From an uncultured Eubacteriales bacterium (lineage in GTDB: Bacteria; Bacillota; Clostridia; Oscillospirales; Acutalibacteraceae), in the NCBI GenBank assembly GCA_900315285.1, contig OMYO01000013.1:1-46897 (forward strand): a stretch of 46,897 nucleotides of DNA, read 5' to 3'. The position numbers and the translations under genes are program-made. The notes under the pieces are model-generated. The model saw only the letters and a program-made list of their open reading frames with translations. It made no database searches and had not been told where the DNA came from. Numbering within the stretch: the first letter of the stretch is position 1; each line of letters opens with the position of its first letter. Positions 7,736 to 15,629 of this stretch are shown one piece after another.

Positions 7736-8125
7736 TTAATCCAGAGCAGAGGGCTGAAGTGCCTCGCCACCCTCTTCTCCAGTCCGGATCCGAACAATAT
7801 TGTCCACAGGAGAGACAAAAATCTTTCCATCTCCAATATGGCCCGTATACAGTTCATCTTTTACGATATCCAGAAGGGCATTCACCATTTGGGTTTCCAC
7901 GACCATCATGATTTCGCTCTTTGGACGCAGCTGAATGAGCTCATTTTCATGAATCTGATACTCCATAGCGCCCTTTTCTATACCGCAGCCAAGAACATTG
8001 TAGACCGTAAGACCACTCACTCCAATCTTGTTGAGCTGGGCAATGACACCAGGCTTACTAAGCCGCTCTATGAGTCCCTGAAGTTTTGCAGTTCCAGTAA
8101 TGATTTCTACTTTTGAAAAATTCAT
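7736..8125 (-). CDS. PII-family nitrogen regulatory protein, atypical T-loop
   Basis: 129 residues. The C-terminal PII signature GDGKIFVSPVDNIVRIRTGEE (about 98-118) is unmistakable. Compared with the E. coli GlnB pattern, the T-loop reads KGAMEYQIHENEL (about 51-63): the position of the uridylylated Tyr51 is Gln57, with a Tyr one residue before. The segment between strand 1 and helix 1 is about 10 residues longer than usual. CAGGAG lies eight bases upstream of the ATG, five bases after the allophanate hydrolase stop, and the permease starts 13 bases further on. PII proteins often gate the transporter encoded beside them (as GlnK does AmtB), so control of the adjacent permease is a reasonable inference. 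Confidence 0.85.
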   Translation of the reverse strand: MNFSKVEIITGTAKLQGLIERLSKPGVIAQLNKIGVSGLTVYNVLGCGIEKGAMEYQIHENELIQLRPKSEIMMVVETQMVNALLDIVKDELYTGHIGDGKIFVSPVDNIVRIRTGEEGGEALQPSALD

Positions 8126-8130
8126 TCTGA

Positions 8131-9468
8131 TTACTCCTGAGAAAGAAAGGCATGTGCGGTCTGGCTGAGGCGTCCGGTGGAATCAGAGAGACTAAACATT
8201 GTGATTCCGAATGGATACAAATGATCCCTGCTGTTCTCCGGTAAAGCGATGGCCGACAGATCGAGAAGATTACAATGGTTCGTGTAAAGTCCCATGAGAC
8301 TGTTCGTTTGGATTGGATCTTTACGGACTTCCTCCCGTGTGAACGAACCGCCAGCGGTAGGAAGGACGAGAACTGCATCGTGCAGGATATAGGAGGCCTC
8401 ATGCCGATACTCCTGCAGTGAATGGAGATCACGGAATAGCTGGGCTGCAGTGTTTTCCAGTTTGTCGCCGGAACGGAGAATCGTCTCTGTGACGGGGAAT
8501 GTTTTGCCGGGATGGGACTCGACAAAATCTCCTAGTGCCTCCCATCGCTCTGCCACATATGCACCTTCATAGAGGATGAGCGCCGCTTTTTCAAAAAGTT
8601 CTGTATCGACAGTCTCCACAGAGATCGGAAGTTTCTTTATCCGTGCAATACAATTGTTCCACTTTTGACGGTAAAGTTCTTCATGGTCACCGTAGAAGCG
8701 TGGCTCAGAGGACGGGATGAGAATCTTTTTCGGCAGCGACTTCTCCCCCCAGCCGATTTCACGGGACCATTTGCACTCGGGGTCATATCCCCGCGCGATG
8801 GAGTCAACTTGTTCCGCTTCGTCCAGACTGTGGGCAAATACAGTTACGCAGTCCAGGCTTTCACAGGCTGGTACGACGCCGGAACTGGACCATGCTCCGA
8901 CGGCAGGTTTCCATCCCACCAGAGAATTCAGCATAGCCGGAACACGGCCTGAACCTGCGGTATCTGTGCCCAGAGCAAAAGCCGATAATCCCAGTGCCAC
9001 AGATACAGCAGAACCGGAACTGGAACCACCGCTGATCATTTCCGGCTGCCAGGCATTATGGACTTCACCGTATGGAGAACGAGTACCGACAAGACCGGTT
9101 GCAAACTGATCCAGATTCGTCTTTCCAATGGGAATTGCGCCAGCCCGGATGAGCTTTTCCACGACCGCAGCGCTTTTCTTTGGGATATAGCGGTATGCTG
9201 GACAAGCCGCCGGTGTTGGAACACCGGCTAAGTCGATATTATCTTTTATTGCAAACGGTATGCCCCAGAGCGGAAGAGCGCCGTCATCCTCGGGAAGTGA
9301 ATCGATATAAGTGCGGATCCAATCCATAGAAGGTTTCCAGATAAAGATGGGATTGTCGCCGTATATCTCTGTCCGATGAATGATTTCCTGAATCAGCTCC
9401 TCCGGTGTGAGCCCTTCCTTGTAGGCTTTTTTTACATTTTTAATAGTGAGAGTCTTGGGGATATCCAT
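8131..9468 (-). CDS. atzF: Allophanate hydrolase, amidase domain only
   Basis: Converts allophanate (urea-1-carboxylate) to ammonia and CO2. The 445 residues are an amidase-signature fold with the Lys-Ser-Ser catalytic set visible: Lys75 in FAIKDNIDL, cis-Ser149 in GGSSSGS, and nucleophile Ser173 in GTDTAGSGR. Full-length allophanate hydrolases of about 600 residues add a C-terminal domain that decarboxylates N-carboxycarbamate. Here the protein stops after the amidase domain and PII starts five bases later. I chose the ATG at 9468 because GAGGTG precedes it; an upstream in-frame start (9537) would overlap the carboxylase gene. Other amidases are possible, but the operon context strongly favours allophanate. 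Confidence 0.88.
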   Translation of the reverse strand: MDIPKTLTIKNVKKAYKEGLTPEELIQEIIHRTEIYGDNPIFIWKPSMDWIRTYIDSLPEDDGALPLWGIPFAIKDNIDLAGVPTPAACPAYRYIPKKSAAVVEKLIRAGAIPIGKTNLDQFATGLVGTRSPYGEVHNAWQPEMISGGSSSGSAVSVALGLSAFALGTDTAGSGRVPAMLNSLVGWKPAVGAWSSSGVVPACESLDCVTVFAHSLDEAEQVDSIARGYDPECKWSREIGWGEKSLPKKILIPSSEPRFYGDHEELYRQKWNNCIARIKKLPISVETVDTELFEKAALILYEGAYVAERWEALGDFVESHPGKTFPVTETILRSGDKLENTAAQLFRDLHSLQEYRHEASYILHDAVLVLPTAGGSFTREEVRKDPIQTNSLMGLYTNHCNLLDLSAIALPENSRDHLYPFGITMFSLSDSTGRLSQTAHAFLSQE

Positions 9469-9478
9469 TTTCAGCACC

Positions 9479-12400
9479 TCATTCCCGGATGGCAGCGAGC
9501 AGCTGTCCGGCCTGGACCTGCTCTCCCTCATTGACATATACTTTTTCCACTTTGCCAGAAACTTCTGACTTGATCGGGAATTCCATTTTCATACTCTCAA
9601 GAACGGCAATTTCCTGGTCCTCTTCGACATGATCTCCCTCTTTTACAAGCATTTTCCAAACACTTCCGGGAACTTGGGCATTGACCCCTTCGCAGCCATC
9701 TGGAATAGTCTGATCTTCCGCAGGGATTTCCGGCTCGGCATCGGACTCGAAATGGTCTAGTCCCTGCTCATGCCATCTCTGACGTTCCGCCTCAAATGCT
9801 GCTTCCTGATGTGCTTTGAACTTTGCACTGCTGTCCGCAATACTGTTCAGATACTCTTTGTATTCCTTCAAATGGAAAGTGGTCTCCTCAATCTCGATTG
9901 GAAATTCACCCCGCAGGAATTTTTTGCGGTATTCCAGAATTTCCTCCGGAGAACAGGGATAGAACTGGAGCTGATCAAAGAAATTCAGGAGCCATGGCTT
10001 ACCCTTCTGGAAATACTCTGTTGTACGAAGAGAGTTCCACATCTGGATGGTACGACCGACGAACTGATAGCCGCCAGGTCCCTCCATGCCGTAGACACAG
10101 AGATAGGCACCTCCGATTCCGACGGCATTTTCCGGTGTCCAGGGTCGGGCCGGATTATATTTTGTTGTGACCATACGGTGACGCGGATCCATAGGAGTTG
10201 CCACCGGGGCACCAAGATAGACGTCGCCAAGTCCGAGGACAAGATATTTGGCGTCAAATACGATTCGCTTGACATCCTCGATGCTGTCCAGACCATTGAT
10301 TCGACGAATAAATTCTGGATTGCTTGGGCACCAAGGCGCTTCATGCCATACGGTCTGTTGATACCTTTTTGCCGCGAGTTGGGTCTGTGGATCATCCCAG
10401 GAAAGCGGAAGCTTGATGATTCTTGAAGGAATCGTGATATCATCCAGAGCACCGAGTCCTCGATTCACCTCTTCGACCTGTTTGACCATCTCCATTGGCT
10501 CCATCTCCTCCACACGGAAGTGAACTTGGAGTGATCGGATACCCGGGGTCATATCGATGATCGGGAGATCAGTTTTTTTCAGTGCGTTCATGAGAATCTG
10601 TGCCCGGAAGCGGAGTTCGATGTTGAGCTCCATGGCTCCGAACTCAATCAGAATATTCTCCTCTCCATCGAGTCGGATTAAATAGTCTGTTCCGTCCGCT
10701 GTTCCTCTGGCTACGACTGCATACTCCGGCGTCAGATTGACCGGCTCAGGAAGGGCAAGACTGCAGAAATCGAAGTTAAGATTTTGTCTCTGTTTCTTGC
10801 GCAGTTCTTTGGCCTGCTCGAGAGTCAGAAGCTGGAAATTCACTTCATCGCCCGGGTGGAGCTGACCGAGTTTCCAGAGTTCTTCTTTAGCCAGGGTAAC
10901 TGGGCAAACGAAACCGCCAAGGCTGGGGCCGTCCGGGCCTAAAAGAATCGGCTGATCACCGGTCATGTCCATTGTTCCGATTGCATAGGGATTATCATGG
11001 ATATTGGAGGGATGGAGACCTGCTTCCCCGCCATCTTCCCGGGTCCATACTGGACCTGGTCCATTGAGGCGGACGCCGGTACGGGCACTATTGAAGTTGA
11101 CGGAATAGGTGGAGGTCGTCAAGGTTTTCAGAAACTCAGAGGTCATGAATTCCTCTGTCGGCTGAGGTCCGGGAATAACGCCCAGAGTCCAGGTGTTTTT
11201 TATCTCAGGCTGAAACTCCTTCGGGAAGTATGCTTCTCTTTTTATTAAACAGCTATTTGTCAGATGGAGTACATCGCCCGTTCGCAGTGCTCGACCATTA
11301 TGGCCGCCGAATTTACCGTCTTTAAACGTGGAGGAAGAACCCATCCTCTTAGAGACCTGTATTCCGCCGGCAACCAGAAGATAGGCACGCATACCCTCTT
11401 TGCAGGATTTGAGCTTTAATACCTGCATCGGTTCTGCATGGATGACCTTATAGCGCGGGACCGGCTTCTTGTCCAAAGTCGCTTCCATATCGGCTCCCGT
11501 AAGGACAAAACTTACTGCGGTACGGAAACGGTAGGATCCTCCGCGGAGTGTCATCTCCAGACCAGCTGCCCCCTCATCGTTGCCTAAGAGCAGGTTTCCA
11601 ATTCGGAAGCTGTAGTTGTCCATAGGACCGCACGGCGGGACACCAACGGTCCAGTATCCGATGATTCCGGGATAATCCTGTACTGTGGTCTGAACTCCGC
11701 CGTCGAGAACCTCAAGTGCCTTTTCCTCTGGGGCGAACCCGTCCAGCATCTTGGTATAGAGTCTGGCTTGGATATAGTCCTCCGTATGCAGAAAAGCCTG
11801 AAGATATTCCATATTATTTGTGACACCGTAGAGGACAGATTCATCCAGTACGTCCCACATCTTATGGAGAGCCTCATTGCGGTCCTTGCCATAGACGATG
11901 AGTTTCGCAAGCATGGGGTCATAGAGTGCGGTGACCTCGATATTGTCCCGGATCCAGGTCTCAATTCTTGCCTTATCAGAAAATTTGACCTCATCAATCT
12001 TTCCTCCGCCTGGACGGAAATTGTTGACGCAGTCCTCAGCATAGACTCGGACCTCCATGGCATGTCCCTTTGCTTTCAGCGGAAGGTCCTCAATGCCGTG
12101 GAGTTCTCCAGCGGCCTCTTTGACCATCCACTCTACCAAATCGACTCCCATGACCTCTTCCGTAATGCCGTGCTCAACTTGAAGCCGGGTATTCACCTCG
12201 AGAAAATAGAACCCCTCCGACTCTTCGTTGTAGAGAAACTCGACGGTTCCTGCATTTCGATAGGAAGCTGCTTTTGCCAGACGCTTTGCTGCGGCATGCA
12301 TATCCTTTCGGACATGTTCCGGGAGATTCGGAGCAGGAGATTCTTCGACAACTTTCTGATTGCGGCGCTGGACAGAGCAGTCACGTTCTCCGAGAATTGC

Positions 12401-13060
12401 CACCTCTCCCTCTTCATTTCCAAAAATTTGGACCTCTACATGACGTGCTTTTGGCACATATTTTTCCAGAAAGACTTCAGAGTCATTGAAGTTGGCCTGG
12501 GCAAGATGACGAACCTCGTCATAGTCGTGACGCAGTTCTTCTTCATTATTGCAGATTCGTATGCCAATACCGCCACCTCCAGCGGTGCTCTTGATCATGA
12601 CCGGATATCCAATTTCAGCTGCTTTTTCCACAGCTTCATTCAGGCTTTCCAGAAGTCCGGTTCCGGGAAGGAGCGGAACATCGGCACTTTCGGCAAGGGC
12701 TCTTGCAGAGTGTTTCAGACCGAAGACCTTGATTTGCTCCGAAGTTGGTCCGATGAAACGGATGCCTTTTTCCTCACAGGCAGCGGCGAAATCCGTATTC
12801 TCACTTAGGAAACCGTATCCCGGGTGTACTGCCTGAGCACCAGTGGCTACCGCTGCTTCCACAACTTTATTGATATCGAGATAGGTATCTTTTGCGGGAC
12901 CGTCTCCTAGGCAGACAGCTTCATCGGCATTTGTAACATGCAGGCTGTCCTGGTCCGCCTCAGCATAGACGGCTACACTCTTGATTCCCATCTTTTTCAG
13001 TGTTCGCTCAATGCGGACTGCAATGGCTCCGCGGTTGGCGATCAATACTTTTGTAAACAT
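9479..13060 (-). CDS. Biotin-dependent guanidine carboxylase (urea carboxylase family)
   Basis: 1193 residues in the urea-carboxylase order. First comes biotin carboxylase (about 1-450), beginning MFTKVLIANRGAIAVRI and with the glycine-rich GGGGIGIRI ATP loop. The KipI/KipA-like carboxyltransferase halves follow (about 460-1080), with GIGGAYLCVYGMEGPGGYQF near their end. A biotinyl domain closes the protein, with the acceptor ESMKM at about Lys1158. The ATG at 13060 is chosen because AGGAATCGACA with a TTGGAGG core precedes it; the ORF opens 16 codons earlier without a ribosome site. The enzyme carboxylates guanidine or urea at the cost of ATP. The two DUF1989 genes just upstream accompany the guanidine-using branch, so I favour guanidine. 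The Asp/Asn difference reported between guanidine and urea carboxylases could not be placed by eye. Confidence 0.9.
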   Translation of the reverse strand: MFTKVLIANRGAIAVRIERTLKKMGIKSVAVYAEADQDSLHVTNADEAVCLGDGPAKDTYLDINKVVEAAVATGAQAVHPGYGFLSENTDFAAACEEKGIRFIGPTSEQIKVFGLKHSARALAESADVPLLPGTGLLESLNEAVEKAAEIGYPVMIKSTAGGGGIGIRICNNEEELRHDYDEVRHLAQANFNDSEVFLEKYVPKARHVEVQIFGNEEGEVAILGERDCSVQRRNQKVVEESPAPNLPEHVRKDMHAAAKRLAKAASYRNAGTVEFLYNEESEGFYFLEVNTRLQVEHGITEEVMGVDLVEWMVKEAAGELHGIEDLPLKAKGHAMEVRVYAEDCVNNFRPGGGKIDEVKFSDKARIETWIRDNIEVTALYDPMLAKLIVYGKDRNEALHKMWDVLDESVLYGVTNNMEYLQAFLHTEDYIQARLYTKMLDGFAPEEKALEVLDGGVQTTVQDYPGIIGYWTVGVPPCGPMDNYSFRIGNLLLGNDEGAAGLEMTLRGGSYRFRTAVSFVLTGADMEATLDKKPVPRYKVIHAEPMQVLKLKSCKEGMRAYLLVAGGIQVSKRMGSSSTFKDGKFGGHNGRALRTGDVLHLTNSCLIKREAYFPKEFQPEIKNTWTLGVIPGPQPTEEFMTSEFLKTLTTSTYSVNFNSARTGVRLNGPGPVWTREDGGEAGLHPSNIHDNPYAIGTMDMTGDQPILLGPDGPSLGGFVCPVTLAKEELWKLGQLHPGDEVNFQLLTLEQAKELRKKQRQNLNFDFCSLALPEPVNLTPEYAVVARGTADGTDYLIRLDGEENILIEFGAMELNIELRFRAQILMNALKKTDLPIIDMTPGIRSLQVHFRVEEMEPMEMVKQVEEVNRGLGALDDITIPSRIIKLPLSWDDPQTQLAAKRYQQTVWHEAPWCPSNPEFIRRINGLDSIEDVKRIVFDAKYLVLGLGDVYLGAPVATPMDPRHRMVTTKYNPARPWTPENAVGIGGAYLCVYGMEGPGGYQFVGRTIQMWNSLRTTEYFQKGKPWLLNFFDQLQFYPCSPEEILEYRKKFLRGEFPIEIEETTFHLKEYKEYLNSIADSSAKFKAHQEAAFEAERQRWHEQGLDHFESDAEPEIPAEDQTIPDGCEGVNAQVPGSVWKMLVKEGDHVEEDQEIAVLESMKMEFPIKSEVSGKVEKVYVNEGEQVQAGQLLAAIRE

Positions 13061-13120
13061 TGTCGATTCCTCCAAAGTAAGATCTATCAGCTGCCCCATT
13101 GCAGTCAATAGGATATTGTT

Positions 13121-13774
13121 TTAGTCGTCCCAGATGGAGAGACGGACCGGAGTTGGATTATAGGCGTTGCAAGGGTTGTTGAGCTGCGGACAGTTGCTGA
13201 TTAGGATGATGACATCCTCCAGAGCCTTCATCTCGACATAATTGCCCGGTGCGGAGACACCGTCATCAAACTTAAGACCGCCCTCTTTTGTAACCGGGAC
13301 ATTCATAAAGAAGTTGATATTTGGAGCAAGATCTCTTTTTTGAATACCAGAATCGGTATGATTCGCCATCTGGAGCATGAAGCTGTCCCGGCAGTTATGC
13401 ATATAGCGCTTTTCTCTGGCATAACGGACGGTGTTGCTCTGAGAAGAGCAGCAGCCTCCAAGAGTGTCATGCCGGCCGGTCTTATCAGCAGTAATTTCAA
13501 GAAGCGCTTTTCCGTCTTCTGCACGAAGGATGGAACCAGTGGTCAGATAGATGTTTTTCTGAGCGACAATCGTCTGAACGGCACTATAATGGTTTTCAAT
13601 GTTAGCCGCATCATAAAATGTAGTATCTACAGCCTGATTGCCTTCCATATCGGTGATTCGGAAAGACTGGCCTTTTTTCAATGGATGCATCCAGCCATAA
13701 CCGGCCTCCAGGACCTCGCTGTATACGGCATCTTCTATTTTGAGTTTGCTTTCTTTTTCAATGAGTCCGTACAT
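13121..13774 (-). CDS. cgdB: Carboxyguanidine deiminase subunit (DUF1989 / urea carboxylase-associated protein)
   Basis: 217 residues of the DUF1989 family formerly called urea carboxylase-associated protein. In guanidine-degrading bacteria the paired proteins CgdA and CgdB deiminate carboxyguanidine to allophanate. Visible features are [14 protein letters not shown] (about 43-56), GGCCSSQSN (about 106-114), the NCRD/NFFMN segments (about 127 and 154), and a Cys pair in NCPQLNNPC near the C-terminus that may help bind the metal seen in this family. It sits 15 bases after its paralogue and about 60 bases before the carboxylase. Which of the pair corresponds to CgdA and which to CgdB is my guess from order. 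Confidence 0.82.
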   Translation of the reverse strand: MYGLIEKESKLKIEDAVYSEVLEAGYGWMHPLKKGQSFRITDMEGNQAVDTTFYDAANIENHYSAVQTIVAQKNIYLTTGSILRAEDGKALLEITADKTGRHDTLGGCCSSQSNTVRYAREKRYMHNCRDSFMLQMANHTDSGIQKRDLAPNINFFMNVPVTKEGGLKFDDGVSAPGNYVEMKALEDVIILISNCPQLNNPCNAYNPTPVRLSIWDD

Positions 13775-13789
13775 ATTTGATATCCTCCA

Positions 13790-14506
13790 TTAACCAAGCA
13801 GATTGTTGTAATCCCACGTATTTTCAAATGCGCGGTAATTTTCTTCGCGGAAATTGACACAGTAATCGGTAAGATCAACCGGTGGTGCGTCATAGACTTC
13901 CATGGTGACCGGTACGGACGGGTAATCGGTCGAAGGGTCGAGCGGGTTGGGTGTGTTTGAGATAATGATGATTACGTCCATCTCTGTACGAAGTGTAACA
14001 GTAGCTCCCTCTTTACAGTGCTCTGTATCGTAATGCATACTGCCATCTTCCTCGACATAGACTTTGGAGAAGAGGTTGACACAGGGTACGAGATCCCGTG
14101 TGTCCATGTTATTGCGAACCAGCTCAACTTTGAAATTCTCCTCGCCGCAGCGGTAATAGTCATTTCCCTGATGCTGATAATTTGTTTTTCCGTACTTCTC
14201 GTCGGTCAGTTCTCTTGAGGTATATCCGGATATGCTGTCATGCCAGCCAAGACTGTCCTGGACAATGCTGGCAAATACGCGTCCATTATCACTATAGAGA
14301 ACGTTTCCTTTGGTGAGATGAGCTGTGAACTGTCCTTTCAGTGTATCCGGCATGTTATAGCGTTCAGAAGTATCTCTCATGTTGTACATGAGAATGGATA
14401 CATTGGCGTTGTCTCCCAGTGCCTTAAAATGGATGTACTTCCCTTTTCCGATGGTACCGGACCATTTTTCTCCGGGACGGAAATACTTTTCAAATTTTTT
14501 CTGCAT
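13790..14506 (-). CDS. cgdA: Carboxyguanidine deiminase subunit (DUF1989 paralogue), first gene of operon
   Basis: 238 residues, a second DUF1989-type protein and paralogue of the next gene. It shares the order of KALGDNANVSILMYN (about 28-42), LGWHDSISGYTSREL (about 85-99), NLFSKVYV (about 144-151) and a C-terminal IIIISNTPNPLDP (about 179-191). The catalytic partner function, deimination of carboxyguanidine to allophanate, is inferred from the characterised CgdAB pair. The ATG has GAGGAGG about seven bases upstream, and that site directly follows the terminator-like hairpin in the leader, so expression likely depends on escape from that hairpin. Confidence 0.82.
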   Translation of the reverse strand: MQKKFEKYFRPGEKWSGTIGKGKYIHFKALGDNANVSILMYNMRDTSERYNMPDTLKGQFTAHLTKGNVLYSDNGRVFASIVQDSLGWHDSISGYTSRELTDEKYGKTNYQHQGNDYYRCGEENFKVELVRNNMDTRDLVPCVNLFSKVYVEEDGSMHYDTEHCKEGATVTLRTEMDVIIIISNTPNPLDPSTDYPSVPVTMEVYDAPPVDLTDYCVNFREENYRAFENTWDYNNLLG

Positions 14507-14521
14507 AAAGATTCCTCCTCT

Positions 14522-14578
14522 GAAAGAAAAACGGCAAGGACGGACGGGACTTCATTGCCCCATCGACATCCTTGCCGT
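14522..14578 (-). promoter_or_regulatory. Terminator-like attenuator hairpin in the guanidine operon leader
   Basis: On the minus-strand RNA a 12-bp stem (14567-14578 with 14531-14542) continues through a 2-base bulge into a 6-bp stem (14559-14564 with 14543-14548) with a 10-base loop. UUUUCUUU follows and then the GAGGAGG of cgdA. It sits upstream of the first gene, so it can only be a conditional terminator. I do not find the conserved guanidine-I, -II or -III riboswitch sequences near it. Confidence 0.75.
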
Positions 14579-14597
14579 GTCTAAATCTGTTGTCACT

Positions 14598-14626
14598 ATT
14601 ATTCCATTTCGGTTAGACTTCCTCAA
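14598..14626 (-). promoter_or_regulatory. Candidate promoter of the guanidine operon
   Basis: On the minus strand TTGAGG (plus 14621-14626) and AATAAT (plus 14598-14603) stand 17 bases apart. Transcription would start near 14591, leaving only about a dozen bases before the attenuator hairpin. Moderate match only; a start further upstream is possible. Confidence 0.45.
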
Positions 14627-14689
14627 TTGTCCAAAACGGCGATATTTTTGAGAAAAGGGTATCCATAAGTTCTATTACTCCCTTCTTTT

Positions 14690-14732
14690 TTGCGAAAAAA
14701 TGACCGGCTCTGGTCAAGCAGAGTCGGTCATT
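14690..14732 (-). terminator. Terminator of the LuxR-family gene
   Basis: The minus-strand arms TGACCGACTCTG and CAGAGCCGGTCA pair with one G/U-type or A/G imperfection around a 6-base loop, then ATTTTTT follows. It lies 12 bases after the stop at 14743 and separates this gene from the operon downstream. Confidence 0.85.
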
Positions 14733-14742
14733 CGAAGAAGGA

Positions 14743-15501
14743 TCAGAATTTATATATCCGGTTTAGCAGCTGTGTTCGGCTGCTTACATTTGTCTTTTGA
14801 AATAGATTATAGATATGTTTTTTAACTGTAGATGTACTAATGACAAGTTTGTCACAAATTTCCTGATTCGAGAGTCCCTCTCCAATCAGTTCCAATATTT
14901 CGAGTTCCCGAGGGGTCAAATCATAGTTCTCGGCGGCCTGTTCAAGATATTGTTTTGCCGCCATCCCCTGCCTAGAGTGGTAGACTGTATTATGTACCAT
15001 GTTTTCAAGATGATTTTTTAATACATCGAGGATAAACATCTCCTTATCGGTGAAATCCCCATTTTCGTTATTTCGAAACAAGTTTAGGATTCCAAGAACA
15101 CGCTGATTCCGAATCAGCAGAATGCCACAGCCATAGGGAATGCCCTCTGGTTTCAAGAATTTCTTGAAAAATTCCGTGGATTTCCTGATGTTTTCTTCCA
15201 AGATATCTGTATCACGATACACAGTTGTATCCACGGAGATTTCATAGAGAAATTTCAGATAATCCTTATCATAGAACTCATCTAAATATCTCTGTTTCGT
15301 CTCCTCTCCCATTCCCCAGAAATAGGAATGTTCCCGATCCACCTGCTGTTCTGTATCTAGAAGGCAGAAGTAACCTTGAGAAAAGGGAATCAGCATTCGG
15401 AAGACCCGCATCATTTTATAAGCTAGTTCCTCCAGGTCATTAATTGAGTAGAGTTCCAGAAGTATTCGGTTTATTTTCATCCACTCTTTTTCGCTAAGCA
15501 T
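14743..15501 (-). CDS. LuxR-family transcriptional regulator
   Basis: 252 residues. The C-terminal 193-252 is a typical LuxR helix-turn-helix: LTPRELEILELIGEG, then SNQEICDKLVIS, then TSTVKKHIYNLFQKTNV. The N-terminal about 170 residues look like a GAF-type sensing domain (PFSQGYFCLLD about 39-49, GCGILLIRNQRVLGILNLFRN about 124-144), with no phosphorylation site of the response-regulator type and no membrane segment. AAGGGGTG precedes the ATG. It is the nearest regulator to the guanidine operon, on the same strand with 236 bases and its own terminator between, so it is a candidate activator of that operon. That link is inference from position only. Confidence 0.85.
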   Translation of the reverse strand: MLSEKEWMKINRILLELYSINDLEELAYKMMRVFRMLIPFSQGYFCLLDTEQQVDREHSYFWGMGEETKQRYLDEFYDKDYLKFLYEISVDTTVYRDTDILEENIRKSTEFFKKFLKPEGIPYGCGILLIRNQRVLGILNLFRNNENGDFTDKEMFILDVLKNHLENMVHNTVYHSRQGMAAKQYLEQAAENYDLTPRELEILELIGEGLSNQEICDKLVISTSTVKKHIYNLFQKTNVSSRTQLLNRIYKF

Positions 15502-15567
15502 GCCATATCACCCCTTATATAATAATGTAACTGGGATATCTTGATAGTAAAATTAGGACAACTAGGG

Positions 15568-15600
15568 AAAAAATTACGGCACCGGAAACCGGTGCCGTAT
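15568..15600 (-). terminator. Terminator of the rubrerythrin gene
   Basis: A perfect 10-bp stem, ACGGCACCGG with CCGGTGCCGT (15576-15585, 15589-15598), has a three-base loop. On the minus strand AATTTTTTCCC follows. Confidence 0.9.
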
Positions 15601-15629
15601 CTATTCTGGTAAATTTGAATTTTGTATGC

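Noticed and set aside
11768..12808. 346-codon plus-strand frame inside the carboxylase gene
   Set aside because: Opposite strand of well-conserved biotin carboxylase sequence; no ribosome site or recognisable domain.
14507..14742. A guanidine-I (ykkC) riboswitch upstream of the guanidine operon
   Set aside because: Searched by eye on the minus strand for the conserved strings; not found. Only the terminator-like hairpin is supported.
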